Below are positions 19,207-29,117 of a DNA stretch of 64,000 bases, one piece after another. The notes below the pieces were generated by a model. That model ran no database searches. It was not told the origin of the DNA and saw only the letters and a list, made by a program, of their open reading frames with translations. Each line of letters starts with the position of its first letter. The stretch's first letter is position 1. This DNA comes from Aquisalimonas lutea (GTDB lineage Bacteria; Pseudomonadota; Gammaproteobacteria; Nitrococcales; Aquisalimonadaceae): NCBI RefSeq assembly GCF_030409225.1, contig NZ_JAUFPK010000001.1, forward strand, positions 678,191 to 742,190, given 5' to 3'. Made by a program: the position numbers and the translations under genes.

Positions 19207-20865
19207 TCAGCGCCGCAGCCAGGCGACGGCCAGGACCACGAGCCCGGCCGTGCCGACGGCCCAGGCCTCGGCGGCGATCCCGGCCAGCACCGGTCCCAGG
19301 GGCGTGGCCAGCGTGTGCAGCAGCACGCCGCCGGCCACCAGCAGCACGCCCACGGTGGTGCCCTCGCGCCGCCGGCCGTTGCGGTGCACGGCATGGCGCA
19401 GGGCCTGGAGCTCCCGGCGCTGCTCGTCCATCTGGCGGCGCGTGTCGTGCAGGGCCTCCAGGGCTTCCAGCAGCCGCTGGGGCATGCGCGGCAGCTCCTC
19501 GCCCCAGTGCGGCAGCTCCCGGCGCACGTTGCGGATGACGGCGCCGACGCCTAGCTCGCTGCGCATCCAGCGCTCCATGTACGGCTTGGCGGTGCGCCAC
19601 AGGTCGAGCTCCGGGTAGAGCTGCCGGCCCAGGCCCTCGATATTGAGCAGGGTCTTCTGCAGCAGTACCAGCTGGGGCTGGATCTCCATGTCGAACCGCC
19701 GCCCTGTCTGGAACAGCCGCATGAGCAGCGCGCCGAAGGAGATCTCCCGCAGGGGGCGCTCGAAGATGGGCTCGCACACGGTGCGCATGGCGGCCTCGAA
19801 CTCCTCCACCCGGGTCCCCGCCGGGACCCAGCCGGACTCCACGTGAAGCTCGGCGACCCGGCGGTAGTCGCGGTTGAAGAACGCCAGGAAGTTCTCCGCC
19901 AGATAGCGGTGGTCCACCGGGCCGAGGCTGCCGACGATGCCGAAATCCACGGCCACGTACTGCGGATCCTCGGGCTGGGTGGTGTCCACGAAGATATTGC
20001 CGGGGTGCATGTCGGCATGGAAGAAGCTGTCCCGGAACACCTGGGTGAAGAAGATCTCCACGCCCTTCTCCGCCAGCCGGCGCATGTCCACGCCCTCGGC
20101 GCGCAGGCGCTCCATGTGGTTCACGGGCACGCCGCTGATGCGCTCCATGACCATGACGCGGTCGGTGGTCAGGTGGAAGTGGACCGCCGGAATGTAGAGC
20201 AGACGCGAGTCCTCGAAGTTACGGCGCAGCTGGGAGGCATTGGCGGCCTCGCGCATCAGGTCCAGCTCGTCGATGAGGGTCTTCTCGAACTCGGCGACCA
20301 CCTCCCGCGGGCGCAGGCGCCGGCCCGGCGGCCAGTAGCGCTGGGTGAGCGCGGCGAAGGTGTAGAGCAGGTCCAGGTCGCGCCGGATCACGGGCTGGAT
20401 GTCGGGACGTACGACCTTGACCACCACCTCCTCGCCGTCCCACAGCCGGGCCCCGTGCACCTGGGCGATGGACGCCGAGGCGATGGGGGTGTCGTCGAAG
20501 CGCGCGAACGCCTCCGACAGCGGGCGCTCATAGGACTGCTCGATGATGGCCCGGGCGGCGGTGGCCGGGAACGGCGGCACCCGGTCCTGCAGGCGCGCCA
20601 GCTCCATGGCCACGTCCGGCGGCAGCAGGTCGCTGCGCGTGGACAGGATCTGGCCGAACTTGACGAAGATCGGGCCGAGCTCCTCCAGGGCCTGGCGGAT
20701 GCGCTCCCCCCGCGTGCCGCGCTGGCGCCGCACCCAGTTCCAGGGCATGAAGTAGCGGGTCCACCGCAGGGGGCGGAACAGCCGGGTGGCCAGGATGACG
20801 TCGTCGAGCCCGTACTTGACCAGGACCCAGTTGATGCGGATCAGTCGCAGGCCGCGGCCGATCAT
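19207..20865 (-). CDS. ubiB: Ubiquinone biosynthesis protein UbiB (ABC1/ADCK-family atypical kinase)
   Basis: A membrane-anchored member of the UbiB/COQ8 atypical kinase-like family, required for ubiquinone synthesis. The 552-aa product shows the diagnostic KxGQ motif (KFGQ, 69-72), the alanine-rich loop [12 protein letters not shown], the ExD segment in [21 protein letters not shown], and a DFG triplet (AVDFGIVG). Two C-terminal hydrophobic helices (about residues 505-550) anchor it in the membrane. Its start overlaps the ubiJ stop (ATGA). The order ubiE-ubiJ-ubiB is the standard gammaproteobacterial arrangement. Confidence 0.96.
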   Translation of the reverse strand: MIGRGLRLIRINWVLVKYGLDDVILATRLFRPLRWTRYFMPWNWVRRQRGTRGERIRQALEELGPIFVKFGQILSTRSDLLPPDVAMELARLQDRVPPFPATAARAIIEQSYERPLSEAFARFDDTPIASASIAQVHGARLWDGEEVVVKVVRPDIQPVIRRDLDLLYTFAALTQRYWPPGRRLRPREVVAEFEKTLIDELDLMREAANASQLRRNFEDSRLLYIPAVHFHLTTDRVMVMERISGVPVNHMERLRAEGVDMRRLAEKGVEIFFTQVFRDSFFHADMHPGNIFVDTTQPEDPQYVAVDFGIVGSLGPVDHRYLAENFLAFFNRDYRRVAELHVESGWVPAGTRVEEFEAAMRTVCEPIFERPLREISFGALLMRLFQTGRRFDMEIQPQLVLLQKTLLNIEGLGRQLYPELDLWRTAKPYMERWMRSELGVGAVIRNVRRELPHWGEELPRMPQRLLEALEALHDTRRQMDEQRRELQALRHAVHRNGRRREGTTVGVLLVAGGVLLHTLATPLGPVLAGIAAEAWAVGTAGLVVLAVAWLRR

Positions 20866-21476
20866 CGCCCGCCGCCCCGCTGCTGCTCCAGGCGGGCCAC
20901 CCGGGCCGCCAGCCGGTCGGTATCGGCCCGCAGGCCGTCGACGTCGTCGAGAAAGGCCTCCAGCTCCGGGCGGGTGGGCAGATCCCGGCGCTCCTCGGTG
21001 AGATACTCCACCAGGCTGCTGCGCGCGGCGTCGCCGCTGTGGCGGAGCCAGTCGCCGATACCGCGGATGACGCGGCCCACCTGGTGGGCGGGAATGTCGC
21101 CCAGGAAGCGGGCCAGGCCCTCCTCCCAGTCCACGTCCAGCTCGCGGAAGAACCGCTGGATCCGCTGGGCGATGGCGGGGTCGCCGTCGAAGCGCAGCCG
21201 CCCGGCGGCGTGCTCCGGGTCCCGCAGCATGGCGAGCAGGTCGTCCAGCCGCCCGGTGACCGTGACATCGGGTTCACCGTTGTCGTCGTCCGGCGCCGAC
21301 AGGGCCAGGCGCTCCGGCGTGAAGCGGGCATCCACCGTCAGCTCCGGGGCGGTCAGGCGTACGCGCAGACGGCAGCCGCTCAGCGGCGCCAGGCGCTGGC
21401 CGGCATCGGGGTCCAGGGCGATCAGGCGATTGAGCGTGCCGCCAACGGGGCCGGCGATGAACGAGTGGGCGCTCAT
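20862..21476 (-). CDS. ubiJ: Ubiquinone biosynthesis accessory factor UbiJ (SCP2 domain)
   Basis: UbiJ binds lipid intermediates for the soluble Ubi complex that modifies the ubiquinone head group. The 204-aa product has an N-terminal SCP2 lipid-binding fold (about 10-110) and a C-terminal helical/coiled-coil part ending in a leucine/arginine heptad-like stretch. Sequence conservation in this family is low, so the call rests on size, the SCP2-like pattern and position between ubiE (4-nt gap) and ubiB (overlap). Confidence 0.88.
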   Translation of the reverse strand: MSAHSFIAGPVGGTLNRLIALDPDAGQRLAPLSGCRLRVRLTAPELTVDARFTPERLALSAPDDDNGEPDVTVTGRLDDLLAMLRDPEHAAGRLRFDGDPAIAQRIQRFFRELDVDWEEGLARFLGDIPAHQVGRVIRGIGDWLRHSGDAARSSLVEYLTEERRDLPTRPELEAFLDDVDGLRADTDRLAARVARLEQQRGGGR

Positions 21477-21480
21477 GGGG

Positions 21481-22242
21481 CTAGTACCGATACCCGCGGT
21501 GGACGGCCACCACGCCGGCGCTGAGATTGGTGTAGTCGCAGTCCTCCAGGCCGGCGTCGGTCATCATGGTCCGGAGGGTTTCCTGGTCCGGGTGCATGCG
21601 GATGGATTCCGCCAGGTACCGGTAGCTCTCGGCGTCGCCGGCGACCAGGCGGCCCATGCGCGGCAGCACCTGGAACGAGTAGGCGTCGTACAGCGGCTGC
21701 AGCGGCCGGATGTAGAGCTGCGAGAACTCCAGCACCAGGGCAAAGCCGCCCGGCCGCAGGACGCGGTGCATCTCCGTCAGCGCCCGCGACTTGTCGGTGA
21801 CGTTGCGCAGGCCGAACGCCATGGTCACGCGGTCGAAGGATCTGCTGGCGAACGGCAGCGCCTCGGCGTCGGCCAGGGCGTAGTCGATGGGCCGGAGCCA
21901 GCCGGCATCGATGAGCCGGGCCCGCCCCTCGCTGAGCATGGCCTCGTTGATGTCGGTCATGACGATCCGGCCCGAGGTCCCGACCCGCGGGGCCATGAGC
22001 TCGGCGAGATCGCCAGTGCCCGCCGCCAGGTCGAGTACCTGCTGCCCCGGCCGCAGCCGCGCCATGGCCACGGTCTGCCGCTTCCACAGGCGGTGCAGGC
22101 CCGCGGACATGAGGTCGTTCATGAGGTCGTAGCGCCCGGCCACGGAGCTGAAGACCCGGCCCACCCGCCGGGCCTTCTCGTCCCGCGGCACGCGCTGATA
22201 GCCGAAGTCGGTGGTGTCGTCGTCCGGGGTCTCGGTGGTCAC
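21481..22242 (-). CDS. ubiE: Ubiquinone/menaquinone C-methyltransferase UbiE
   Basis: This SAM-dependent enzyme C-methylates demethylmenaquinol and 2-polyprenyl-6-methoxy-benzoquinol. The 253-aa product (251 in E. coli) has the UbiE signature [19 protein letters not shown], the SAM motif [11 protein letters not shown], the FGLRNVTD segment and [15 protein letters not shown] selected the GTG at 22242 because it follows CAGGAACG and precedes the first family-like residues; no ATG is available before the conserved core. The frame remains open further upstream, through palindromic repeat DNA, which is not coding. Confidence 0.94.
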   Translation of the reverse strand: MTTETPDDDTTDFGYQRVPRDEKARRVGRVFSSVAGRYDLMNDLMSAGLHRLWKRQTVAMARLRPGQQVLDLAAGTGDLAELMAPRVGTSGRIVMTDINEAMLSEGRARLIDAGWLRPIDYALADAEALPFASRSFDRVTMAFGLRNVTDKSRALTEMHRVLRPGGFALVLEFSQLYIRPLQPLYDAYSFQVLPRMGRLVAGDAESYRYLAESIRMHPDQETLRTMMTDAGLEDCDYTNLSAGVVAVHRGYRY

Positions 22243-22344
22243 GGCTGCGTTCCTGTTCGCTGGCTGGTGTCGATCGTCGCCAACGGTACCACTACGGCGA
22301 GGTGCGGAGAACTGTGTGAGGCGCTGTCCCAGTGATCGGGGGCG

Positions 22345-22452
22345 CCGGGGTCGGGTGCACCGGTCACGGACACGCCGCAAGTACGTCCCTGTAGGCTCGA
22401 CTGCGGCCATCCCTGGCCGCAGACGGTCCGTGACCGGTGCACCCGACCCCGG
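22345..22452 (-). repeat. Palindromic interspersed element, copy 1 (REP/BIME-like)
   Basis: Perfect 27-nt inverted arms (22345-22371 and 22426-22452) enclose a 54-nt core. Read on the minus strand, the core matches the cores of copies 2 and 3 closely. It contains a 9-bp hairpin at 22401-22422 with a TCCC loop, preceded at 22391 by GTAG as in REP sequences. It occupies the gap between the DUF971 gene and ubiE, both on the minus strand, and would be transcribed if the two are co-transcribed. Short open frames inside it are artefacts of the palindrome. Confidence 0.85.
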
Positions 22453-22476
22453 GCGCGCAGACGCACGCACGAATTG

Positions 22477-22830
22477 TTAAGCCCGTCGCTGGTACCCCGC
22501 CGCCGCCAGCCGGTCCAGGTACTTCTGCCAGTAGTCGTCCTTGTTGGCGCCCAGCTCGTAGAGGTAATCCCAGGTATACAGGCCCGTGTGGTGGCCGTCG
22601 TCGAAGTACAGCCGCACGGCGTAGTTGCCCACCGGCTCGATGCGGGTGATGTTGACCTCCTCCTTGTTCACCTGGAGAACGCCCTGCCCGGGGCCGTGAC
22701 CCTGGACCTCGGCCGACGGCGAATGGACGCGCAGGTACTCGCACGGCAGCCGGAAGCGGCTGCCGTCGTCGAAGGTCACCTCCAGCACCCTGGAGGCCTG
22801 ATGCAGGTTGAGCTCAGTGGGATTGGGCAT
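22477..22830 (-). CDS. DUF971-domain protein
   Basis: A 117-aa cytoplasmic protein of the DUF971 family (related to the N-terminal domain of gamma-butyrobetaine hydroxylases). Conserved features are LPCEYLRVHSPSAEVQGH (about 35-52) and a C-terminal YTWDYLYELG. DUF971 genes often lie beside hslVU in gammaproteobacteria, as here. Proposed roles involve iron-sulfur protein assembly or iron binding, but I cannot support one from sequence. The ATG at 22830 follows GAGGTG at good spacing. Confidence 0.88.
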   Translation of the reverse strand: MPNPTELNLHQASRVLEVTFDDGSRFRLPCEYLRVHSPSAEVQGHGPGQGVLQVNKEEVNITRIEPVGNYAVRLYFDDGHHTGLYTWDYLYELGANKDDYWQKYLDRLAAAGYQRRA

Positions 22831-22957
22831 GAACGCACCTCGGGTACTGCGTGTGTTGTCGGGCAACTGCGATTGCGTGCCGAGTTCACGTCGGAGACGC
22901 GTTCCGCCTGCACCGCCGTCGCTTCCACCGGCAACTGCAAACTGAAAACCGCAAACT

Positions 22958-22982
22958 CCGGCAGGCGTCGAGCGCCTGCCGG
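22958..22982 (-). terminator. Rho-independent terminator of hslVU
   Basis: A perfect 10-bp stem CCGGCAGGCG/CGCCTGCCGG with a 5-nt loop starts 2 nt after the hslU stop on the minus strand. It is followed on that strand by T-rich AGTTTGCGGTTTTCAG, a good intrinsic terminator. Confidence 0.8.
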
Positions 22983-22984
22983 GC

Positions 22985-24313
22985 CTACAGGATATACCGG
23001 CTCAGATCCTCGTCCTTGGCCAGCTCCTGGAGGTGCTCGTCCACGTAGGCCGCGTCCACCGTGATGGTGGCATCGCTGCGGTCCGGCGCATAGAAGGAGA
23101 TCTCCTCCAGCAGGCGCTCCATCACCGTGTGCAGCCGGCGTGCGCCGATGTTCTCGGTGCGCTCGTTGACCTCCCAGGCGACCCGGGCGATGCGGTCGAT
23201 GCCGTCGTCGGTGAAGACCAGGTTGCAGCCCTCGGTCTGCATGAGCGCGGAGTACTGCTCGGTGAGCGAGGCGCTGGGCTCGGTGAGGATGCGGACGAAG
23301 TCCTCCACCTGGAGCGCGTCCAGCTCCACGCGGATGGGCAGCCGTCCCTGCAGCTCGGGGATCAGGTCCGAAGGCTTGGAGAGGTGGAACGCCCCGGAGG
23401 CGATGAACAGGATGTGGTCCGTGCGCACCATGCCGTGCTTGGTGGACACGGTGCTGCCCTCCACCAGGGGCAGCAGGTCGCGCTGCACGCCCTCGCGGGA
23501 GACGTCGCCGCCCTGGCCGCTCTCGGCGCGCTTGGCGACCTTGTCCAGCTCGTCGAGGAAGACGATGCCGTTCTGCTCGACCCGATCCACGGCACTGAGC
23601 TTGATCTCCTCCTCGTTGACCAGCTTGGCCGCCTCTTCCTCCTGGAGCACCTTGCGGGCGTCGCGGATCTTCATGGTGCGCTTCTGGGAACGCTGCCCGC
23701 CCAGGTTCTGGAACATGCTCTGGAGCTGGCTGGTCATCTCCTCCATGCCCGGCGGCGCCATGATCTCCACGCCCTGGGACTGGGCGGAGACCTCGACTTC
23801 CACCTCGCGCTCGTCCAGGTCGCCGAAGCGCAGCTTGTTGCGCATCTTCGTGCGCGTGGCCTCGTCGTGGCCGTCATCGCCGTCGTAGGTGCTGGCCCGG
23901 GGCAGGAGGATGTCCAGCAGGCGCTCCTCGGCGGCCTCCTCGGCCCGGTGCTGGACCTTCTCCATCTCCTCTTCCCGGGTCATCTTGATGGCGATGTCCA
24001 CGAGATCCCGGATGATGGACTCCACATCCCGGCCGACATAGCCCACCTCGGTGAACTTGGTGGCCTCGATCTTGACGAACGGCGCCCGGGCGAGCTTGGC
24101 CAGCCGGCGGGCGATCTCGGTCTTGCCCACGCCCGTGGGGCCGATCATGAGGATGTTCTTGGGCGTGACCTCGGCGCGCAGGGTCTCGTCCAGCTGCATG
24201 CGCCGCCAGCGGTTGCGCAGGGCCACGGCCACCGCCCGCTTGGCGTTGGCCTGGCCGATGATGTGGCTGTCGAGCTCCTGGACGATCTCGCGGGGTGTCA
24301 TCTCGGCGGACAT
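22985..24313 (-). CDS. hslU: ATP-dependent protease ATPase subunit HslU
   Basis: This AAA+ unfoldase hexamer feeds substrates into the HslV peptidase. The 442-aa product carries Walker A GPTGVGKT (58-65), the pore motif GYVGRD, Walker [12 protein letters not shown], the sensor region [21 protein letters not shown] and the C-terminal LSRYIL that activates HslV. The intermediate I domain (about 110-240) is of normal length. It starts 6 nt after hslV, so the two are co-transcribed from the heat-shock-like promoter upstream of hslV. Confidence 0.97.
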   Translation of the reverse strand: MSAEMTPREIVQELDSHIIGQANAKRAVAVALRNRWRRMQLDETLRAEVTPKNILMIGPTGVGKTEIARRLAKLARAPFVKIEATKFTEVGYVGRDVESIIRDLVDIAIKMTREEEMEKVQHRAEEAAEERLLDILLPRASTYDGDDGHDEATRTKMRNKLRFGDLDEREVEVEVSAQSQGVEIMAPPGMEEMTSQLQSMFQNLGGQRSQKRTMKIRDARKVLQEEEAAKLVNEEEIKLSAVDRVEQNGIVFLDELDKVAKRAESGQGGDVSREGVQRDLLPLVEGSTVSTKHGMVRTDHILFIASGAFHLSKPSDLIPELQGRLPIRVELDALQVEDFVRILTEPSASLTEQYSALMQTEGCNLVFTDDGIDRIARVAWEVNERTENIGARRLHTVMERLLEEISFYAPDRSDATITVDAAYVDEHLQELAKDEDLSRYIL

Positions 24314-24319
24314 GATGGC

Positions 24320-24883
24320 TCAGGCCTCCACGGTGCCGTTGCTGCCCGAGGGAAGTTCCTCGATGGTCAGGTGGCGGTTGGTGAACACGCAGATGTCGGC
24401 GGCGATGTTGAGCGCGTTCTCGGTGATCGCCCGGGCGTCCAGCTCGGTGTTGTCCAGCAGGGCGGTAGCGGCGGCCTGGGCATAGGGGCCGCCGGAGCCG
24501 ATGCTGATGAGGTCGCGCTCGGGCTCGATGACGTCGCCGTTGCCGGAGATCATCAGCGTGAGCTCCCGGTCGGCGACCACCAGCAGCGCCTCCAGGCGCC
24601 GCAGGGCGCGGTCCGAGCGCCAGTCCTTGGCCAGCTCCACCGCGGCCCGGGCGAGGTTGCCCCGGTGCTTCTCCAGCTGGCCCTCGAAGCGCTCGAACAG
24701 CGTGAATGCATCCGCGGTACCGCCGGCGAACCCGGCAAGCACCTCGTCGTGGTAGAGACGGCGGACCTTGCGCGCGTTGCCTTTCATGACGGTATTGCCC
24801 AGCGAGACCTGGCCGTCGCCGCCCAGCGCAACACGCCCGTTGCGGCGCACCGCGAGGATGGTGGTGCCTCGGAACTGTTCCAC
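24320..24883 (-). CDS. hslV: ATP-dependent protease peptidase subunit HslV
   Basis: This threonine peptidase, a bacterial proteasome-like dodecamer, is 187 aa. A short propeptide MEQFRG precedes the catalytic Thr ([10 protein letters not shown]), so the mature enzyme begins at Thr7. Other landmarks are [31 protein letters not shown] and [13 protein letters not shown]. coli HslV has only Met before Thr1, so the six-residue leader is a small difference shared, from memory, with other proteobacteria. First gene of the hslVU operon. Confidence 0.97.
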   Translation of the reverse strand: MEQFRGTTILAVRRNGRVALGGDGQVSLGNTVMKGNARKVRRLYHDEVLAGFAGGTADAFTLFERFEGQLEKHRGNLARAAVELAKDWRSDRALRRLEALLVVADRELTLMISGNGDVIEPERDLISIGSGGPYAQAAATALLDNTELDARAITENALNIAADICVFTNRHLTIEELPSGSNGTVEA

Positions 24884-24953
24884 GATGTGACTCCGCTGCC
24901 TGTGGGTGCGTGCCGGGGTGCACGAGTCTAACAGCTCCCCCGGCCTCCGTCCG

Positions 24954-24982
24954 GTATGGGGGGCACGCCGGCGGATTTAAAG
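24954..24982 (-). promoter_or_regulatory. Sigma-32 (RpoH) type promoter of hslVU
   Basis: On the minus strand CTTTAAA (24982-24976) and CCCCATAC (24961-24954) are separated by 14 nt. They differ from the heat-shock consensus CTTGAAA and CCCCATNT by one base each, at the preferred spacing, about 70 nt before hslV. E. coli hslVU is also RpoH-dependent. Confidence 0.75.
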
Positions 24983-24999
24983 GGGGCTGATAACAGGCG

Positions 25000-25914
25000 C
25001 TAGCTCTGGTCGCGGCGCTTTCTGGCCCGCGGGTGCGCGGCGTCGTAGACCCGGGCCAGGTGCTGGAAGTCCAGGTGGGTATAGACCTGGGTGGTGCCGA
25101 TGTTGGCGTGCCCCAGCAACTCCTGCACGGCCCGCAGGTCGCCGCTGGACTCCAGTAGATGGCTGGCGAAGGAGTGGCGCAGCATGTGGGGGTGGATGGG
25201 CTCGCCCAGCAGCTGGCCGGCCAGGCGGGCCAGGCGGTCCTCGATGCTGCGCGCCGACAGCCGGCCGCCGCGGCGGCTGACAAACAGCGCCGGCTCCTCC
25301 GCCCCTGCCAGAGTGGCGCGGGCCCGGAGCCATTCCGCCAGCCGTTCACGGGCGCGGCGGCCCACGGGCAGAAGGCGCGTCTTGGCCCCCTTGCCGGTGA
25401 CCCGCACCACGCCCTCGGCCAGGTCCAGGCCGCCGCGGTCCAGGGCGGCGGCCTCGCTCAGGCGCAGCCCGCAGGAGTACAGCAGCTCGAACAGCGCCAG
25501 GTCCCGCAGCAGCAACGGGTCGTCGCCGGGATCCAGACCGTCCAGCAGGCGGGCCACCGCGTCCACGTCCAGGGTGCGGGGCAGGCGGCGCCCGGCTTTC
25601 GGCGCCGGGATCGCGGCGGCCGGGTCCTGGCGCAGCTCGCCCTCCCGGACCAGGTAGCCGAAAAAGGTCCGCAGGGCGGCGAGGCGGCGCTGCAGGGAAC
25701 GGCCGGACAGACCCCGGCGGTGGCCGTCGGCGACGAACTGGCGGATATGGCTGCCGTGGAGCTCGTCCCAGGCCGCGAACCCCTGCTGATCACACCACTG
25801 GACCAGGGCGTCCAGGTCGCGGCGGTAGTGGCGGCGGGTCAGTGTCGCCAGGCGGCGCTCACTGGCCAGGTGTCCGTCGAAGCGCTCCAGCCACTGCAGC
25901 GCCGCGGGGGTCAT
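25000..25914 (-). CDS. xerC: Site-specific tyrosine recombinase XerC
   Basis: XerC resolves chromosome dimers with XerD at dif under FtsK control. The 304-aa product has an N-terminal SAM-like core-binding domain (about 8-95) and a catalytic domain with the full tyrosine-recombinase set: Arg151 (GLRLSE), Lys175 (GKGAKTR), His243 and Arg246 ([12 protein letters not shown]), His269 ([11 protein letters not shown]) and nucleophile Tyr278. Its start overlaps the DUF484 stop (TGATG), matching the conserved dapF-DUF484-xerC order. This is a housekeeping enzyme, not evidence of an integrated element. Confidence 0.95.
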   Translation of the reverse strand: MTPAALQWLERFDGHLASERRLATLTRRHYRRDLDALVQWCDQQGFAAWDELHGSHIRQFVADGHRRGLSGRSLQRRLAALRTFFGYLVREGELRQDPAAAIPAPKAGRRLPRTLDVDAVARLLDGLDPGDDPLLLRDLALFELLYSCGLRLSEAAALDRGGLDLAEGVVRVTGKGAKTRLLPVGRRARERLAEWLRARATLAGAEEPALFVSRRGGRLSARSIEDRLARLAGQLLGEPIHPHMLRHSFASHLLESSGDLRAVQELLGHANIGTTQVYTHLDFQHLARVYDAAHPRARKRRDQS

Positions 25915-26612
25915 CAGCGCGCCGGCAGCGCGTGGTAGGGCCGCAGGGCGCGCCCGGCCAGCTGCCCGAGCTGTCGCAGGAAGATCGTGCCCTGGCCCGG
26001 GTGGAAGCGCTCGGCCTCGAAGCTGCCCACGGCCAGGAGCCCGGCCACCTGGTGGTTGTCGCTGATGGGCACCACCGCCGCCGAGCCCAGCCGCTCCGCG
26101 GCACCGCCGAACAGGGATTCGGCCTGCTCCGGGGTCAGCCGCCCCAGCCGCGGCTCCGCCGAGGCCAGCAGATCGGCGAACGCCTCGCGCCCGCCCGGGG
26201 TCAGGGCATCCTGCTCGGGGATCTCGCTGGCCAGGGGGTGCAGGGCGATGGCCACCAGGTCCGACTGGAACTGGTGGCGCAGGCCGTCCTTGAGGGTCTG
26301 CAGGAGGCTGTCCAGGTCCTGGCTGTCCATGAGCTCCAGGGTCAGCCGGTGCAGCTGGTCGGCCAGGCGATCATTGTCCCGGGCCACCTGCAGGAGCTCC
26401 TCCAGGCGCTGCCGGAGCTTGCGGTTGTCCTCGCGCAGCCGGTCCACCTGGTAGGTGATCAGCGAGGTGGCCTCGCCGCACTCGTGCGGGACCCGCAGCC
26501 GCGTCGTCAGGGAAGGGTGGCGCACGAAGAAGTCGGGATGTTGTTCGAGGAACGCCGCCACGGCCTCCTCGGGGAGGCCCTCGTCGATCCCCGCGCTGTT
26601 CTGGCTGGTCAT
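25914..26612 (-). CDS. DUF484 family protein (GAF-like)
   Basis: A 232-aa cytoplasmic protein with the DUF484 pattern: an N-terminal [17 protein letters not shown] segment, a short coiled region (about 60-95) and a C-terminal GAF-like domain ending in a LGQLAGRAL helix. The function is unknown to me; genes of this family almost always precede xerC, as here. The ATG at 26612 follows GGGAGGA; the longer frame adds 22 unrelated residues. Confidence 0.87.
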   Translation of the reverse strand: MTSQNSAGIDEGLPEEAVAAFLEQHPDFFVRHPSLTTRLRVPHECGEATSLITYQVDRLREDNRKLRQRLEELLQVARDNDRLADQLHRLTLELMDSQDLDSLLQTLKDGLRHQFQSDLVAIALHPLASEIPEQDALTPGGREAFADLLASAEPRLGRLTPEQAESLFGGAAERLGSAAVVPISDNHQVAGLLAVGSFEAERFHPGQGTIFLRQLGQLAGRALRPYHALPAR

Positions 26613-26698
26613 TCGCCGTCCTCCCGTGAGGCGCCCGTGCCCGGGCCGAAGTGAGCCAACGCTGGTGTCGTGTCCCACGGATTGCTTGTCGTTATGGG

Positions 26699-26720
26699 GG
26701 GTCGTGTGCCTCCACGACCC
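26699..26720. terminator. Hairpin between dapF and the DUF484 gene
   Basis: An 8-bp stem GGGTCGTG/CACGACCC with a 6-nt loop lies 17 nt downstream of the dapF stop within a 125-nt gap. There is no clear T-run on the minus strand, so it may attenuate rather than end the transcript. Confidence 0.4.
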
Positions 26721-26737
26721 ACTGAAGCGAGACCAGT

Positions 26738-27601
26738 CTAGCGGACCTGGGCGCGGGCGTCATCGTTTCGGGACACGCGCACCCGTCCCCGGAATACTGT
26801 GGTCGCCGGGCCGGTCATCCACACCGGGCTGCCCTCGCCGGCCCAGTGGACGGCCAGGCGGCCGCCGGGCAGGTCGACACGAACGTGCTCGTCCAGCAGT
26901 CCCCGGATGCGGCCGGCCACTACAGCGGCGCAGGCGCCGGTGCCGCAGGCCAGGGTCTCGCCGGCACCGCGCTCGTAGACGCGCAGGCGCACGTGGTCGC
27001 GGCCGAGGACCTGCACGAACCCGGCGTTCGCCCGCGCCGGGAAGTCCGGATGCCCCTCGATCAGCGGGCCGAGCTCCGCCACCGGCGCGGTGTCGACGTC
27101 GTCCACCTGCAGCACGGCGTGGGGGTTGCCCATGGAGATGGCGTCGATGGTCAGCGAACGGTCCTGGACCTGCAGCGCATAGCCGGTCGCCCGCTGCGCG
27201 GCGCGGAACGGGATGTCCGCCGGCTCCAGCCGGGGCGGGCCCATGTCCACGGTGATCCGGCCGTCGTCTTCCACGAAGACCTCGGTGGGGCCGGCAAGGG
27301 TCTGGATGCGCAGCTGCCGCTTGCCGGTGAGGCCCTGGTCCAGGAGGAAACGGGCGAGGCAGCGCACGCCGTTGCCGCATTGCTCCACCTCGTCGCCGTC
27401 GGCGTTGTAGATGCGGTAGCGGAAGTCCATGCCGGGCTCGGTGGCGGGGGCCGCCAGCAGCACCTGGTCGCAGCCCACGCCGAAGCGGCGGTCGGCGAGA
27501 AACCGAACGGTGTCGCGGTCCAGGGTCACGGCCTGGCGAATGGCGTCGAGGACCACGAAATCGTTGCCCAGGCCGTGCATCTTGGTGAATTCGAGTTCCA
27601 T
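26738..27601 (-). CDS. dapF: Diaminopimelate epimerase
   Basis: DapF interconverts LL- and meso-diaminopimelate, for lysine and peptidoglycan synthesis. The 287-aa product starts [19 protein letters not shown] and has the two catalytic cysteines Cys75 (EQCGNGVRC) and Cys219 (LACGTGACA). It lies 7 nt downstream of lysA, the enzyme that uses its product, in the conserved lptM-lysA-dapF operon. Confidence 0.97.
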   Translation of the reverse strand: MELEFTKMHGLGNDFVVLDAIRQAVTLDRDTVRFLADRRFGVGCDQVLLAAPATEPGMDFRYRIYNADGDEVEQCGNGVRCLARFLLDQGLTGKRQLRIQTLAGPTEVFVEDDGRITVDMGPPRLEPADIPFRAAQRATGYALQVQDRSLTIDAISMGNPHAVLQVDDVDTAPVAELGPLIEGHPDFPARANAGFVQVLGRDHVRLRVYERGAGETLACGTGACAAVVAGRIRGLLDEHVRVDLPGGRLAVHWAGEGSPVWMTGPATTVFRGRVRVSRNDDARAQVR

Positions 27602-27608
27602 GCGTGCC

Positions 27609-28856
27609 TCAGGGCAGGCGCCGTTCCGGCGCGAGCTGGTCGTCCAGGGTCTCCCGCCGCCGTGCCAGGTGGACCCGGTCGCCGTCGACCATGAGTTCCG
27701 GCGGGCGGTTGCGGGTATTGTAGTTGGAGCTCATGACGAAGCCGTAGGCCCCGGCGGATTGCACCACCAGCAGATCCTCCGGCGCCAGGGCCAGGGCGCG
27801 GTCCTTGCCCAGGAAATCGCCGGTCTCGCAGACCGGGCCCACCACGTCCCAGGTGTGCACCGGCGCGTCGTCCCGCAGCTGTACCGGCACGATGGCCTGC
27901 CAGGCCCCGTACAGCGCGGGCCGCAGGAGATCGTTCATGGCCGCGTCGACCACCGCGAAGTTGCGCGCCGGCGAGGGCTTGAGATACTCCACCCGGGTGA
28001 CGAGGATGCCGGCGTTGGCCGCCACCGAGCGGCCGGGCTCCACCAGCACCGTCAGGTTGCGCTCCCGCAGCCGCGGCAGCAACGCCCCGGCGTAGTCGGC
28101 CGGAGCGGGCGGCGTCTCGTCGTCGTAGCACACGCCCAGGCCGCCGCCGATGTCGATGTGCTCCAGGGCCAGGCCGCTGTCGTCGAGGCGGTCCACCAGT
28201 GCCAGGACTCGTTCCAGCGCCGCCTCGAACGGGGCCGTCGCGGTGAGCTGGGAGCCGATGTGGAAGTCCACGCCGACGAAGCGCAGGTGCGGCCAGGCGG
28301 CGTGCTCCCGGTAGAGCGCCTCGGCGGCGTCGATGGCGATGCCGAACTTGTTCTCCCGCAACCCCGTGGAGATGTACGGGTGGGTCTCGGCGTCGACATC
28401 CGGGTTCACGCGCAGCGACACCGGTGCCTGCGCGCCCAGCCGGCCGGCCACGTGGTTGAGCCGCGCCAGCTCCGCCTCGGATTCCACGTTGAAGCAGCCC
28501 ACCCCGGCGTTCAGGGCCTGGGCCATCTCGTAGCGGCTCTTGCCCACGCCGGAGAAGACCACCCGTGCCGGGTCGGCGCCGGCGCGCAGCACCCGCTCCA
28601 GCTCGCCGCCGGAGACGATGTCGAAGCCCGAGCCCAGCCGCGCCAGGGTGTCCAGTACGGCCAGGTTGCCGTTCGCCTTCACGGCGTAGCAGATGCGGTG
28701 ATCGACGGCGGCGAAGGCCTCGTCGTAGGCGCGCCAGGCCTCCTCCAGCGCGGCCCGGGAATAGACATAGGCGGGAGTGCCGTGCTCGGCGGCGATCTCC
28801 GGCAGTGCGACGCCTTCGGCGTGGAGAACCCCGTCGTGGTAGGCGAAATGGGTCAT
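27609..28856 (-). CDS. lysA: Diaminopimelate decarboxylase
   Basis: This PLP-dependent fold type III enzyme converts meso-diaminopimelate to lysine, the last step of the pathway. The 415-aa product has the PLP lysine Lys60 (CYAVKANGN), the HIGSQ region, the glycine-rich phosphate-binding IDIGGGLGV, and [11 protein letters not shown] with the active-site cysteine. The ATG at 28856 follows GGAGG, and overlaps the stop of the upstream lipoprotein gene (ATGA). A longer reading to 29090 runs through the lptM gene out of frame and is rejected. Confidence 0.96.
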   Translation of the reverse strand: MTHFAYHDGVLHAEGVALPEIAAEHGTPAYVYSRAALEEAWRAYDEAFAAVDHRICYAVKANGNLAVLDTLARLGSGFDIVSGGELERVLRAGADPARVVFSGVGKSRYEMAQALNAGVGCFNVESEAELARLNHVAGRLGAQAPVSLRVNPDVDAETHPYISTGLRENKFGIAIDAAEALYREHAAWPHLRFVGVDFHIGSQLTATAPFEAALERVLALVDRLDDSGLALEHIDIGGGLGVCYDDETPPAPADYAGALLPRLRERNLTVLVEPGRSVAANAGILVTRVEYLKPSPARNFAVVDAAMNDLLRPALYGAWQAIVPVQLRDDAPVHTWDVVGPVCETGDFLGKDRALALAPEDLLVVQSAGAYGFVMSSNYNTRNRPPELMVDGDRVHLARRRETLDDQLAPERRLP

Positions 28857-29002
28857 GCAGCCTCCGTGCGCGCGGCCGGAGGCTGCGGCTGCGTCACCGC
28901 GGCCTGGTCGCCGTCCGCCTCGTCGGGCAGGTAGAGCTCGCCCTTCTGCCCGCACGCCGCGAGCAGCAGGGCGACGACGACAACGGCGTGGATCGGGCGC
29001 AT
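28853..29002 (-). CDS. lptM: Small outer-membrane lipoprotein LptM (YifL/LppL-like)
   Basis: A 49-aa lipoprotein. The signal peptide ends in the lipobox LLAAC with Cys17, followed by the family-typical GQKGELYLP. LptM-type proteins are found immediately upstream of lysA in gammaproteobacteria and, in E. coli, assist maturation of the LptD translocon. The remainder is Pro/Ala/Gln-rich and poorly conserved. The start at 29002 follows GGCAGGGACC, and the stop overlaps the lysA ATG. Confidence 0.87.
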   Translation of the reverse strand: MRPIHAVVVVALLLAACGQKGELYLPDEADGDQAAVTQPQPPAARTEAA

Positions 29003-29117
29003 GGTCCCTGCCTCCTCGAACCGGTAAGCCAAACCATCCAGTATAATCGAAAAGCGCTGGATACGTGGGTAGCCTGCGCGAAGACGGCAATCATCGAGCA
29101 ACAACGGGAGAGACTGC

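Noticed and set aside
22437-22649. Short open frames running into repeat copy 1
   Set aside because: The reading is generated by the palindrome and overlaps the real DUF971 gene on the other strand. Similar frames appear in the other two copies.
25000-25914. Tyrosine recombinase as a sign of an integrated element
   Set aside because: All motifs and the DUF484-dapF context identify housekeeping XerC.
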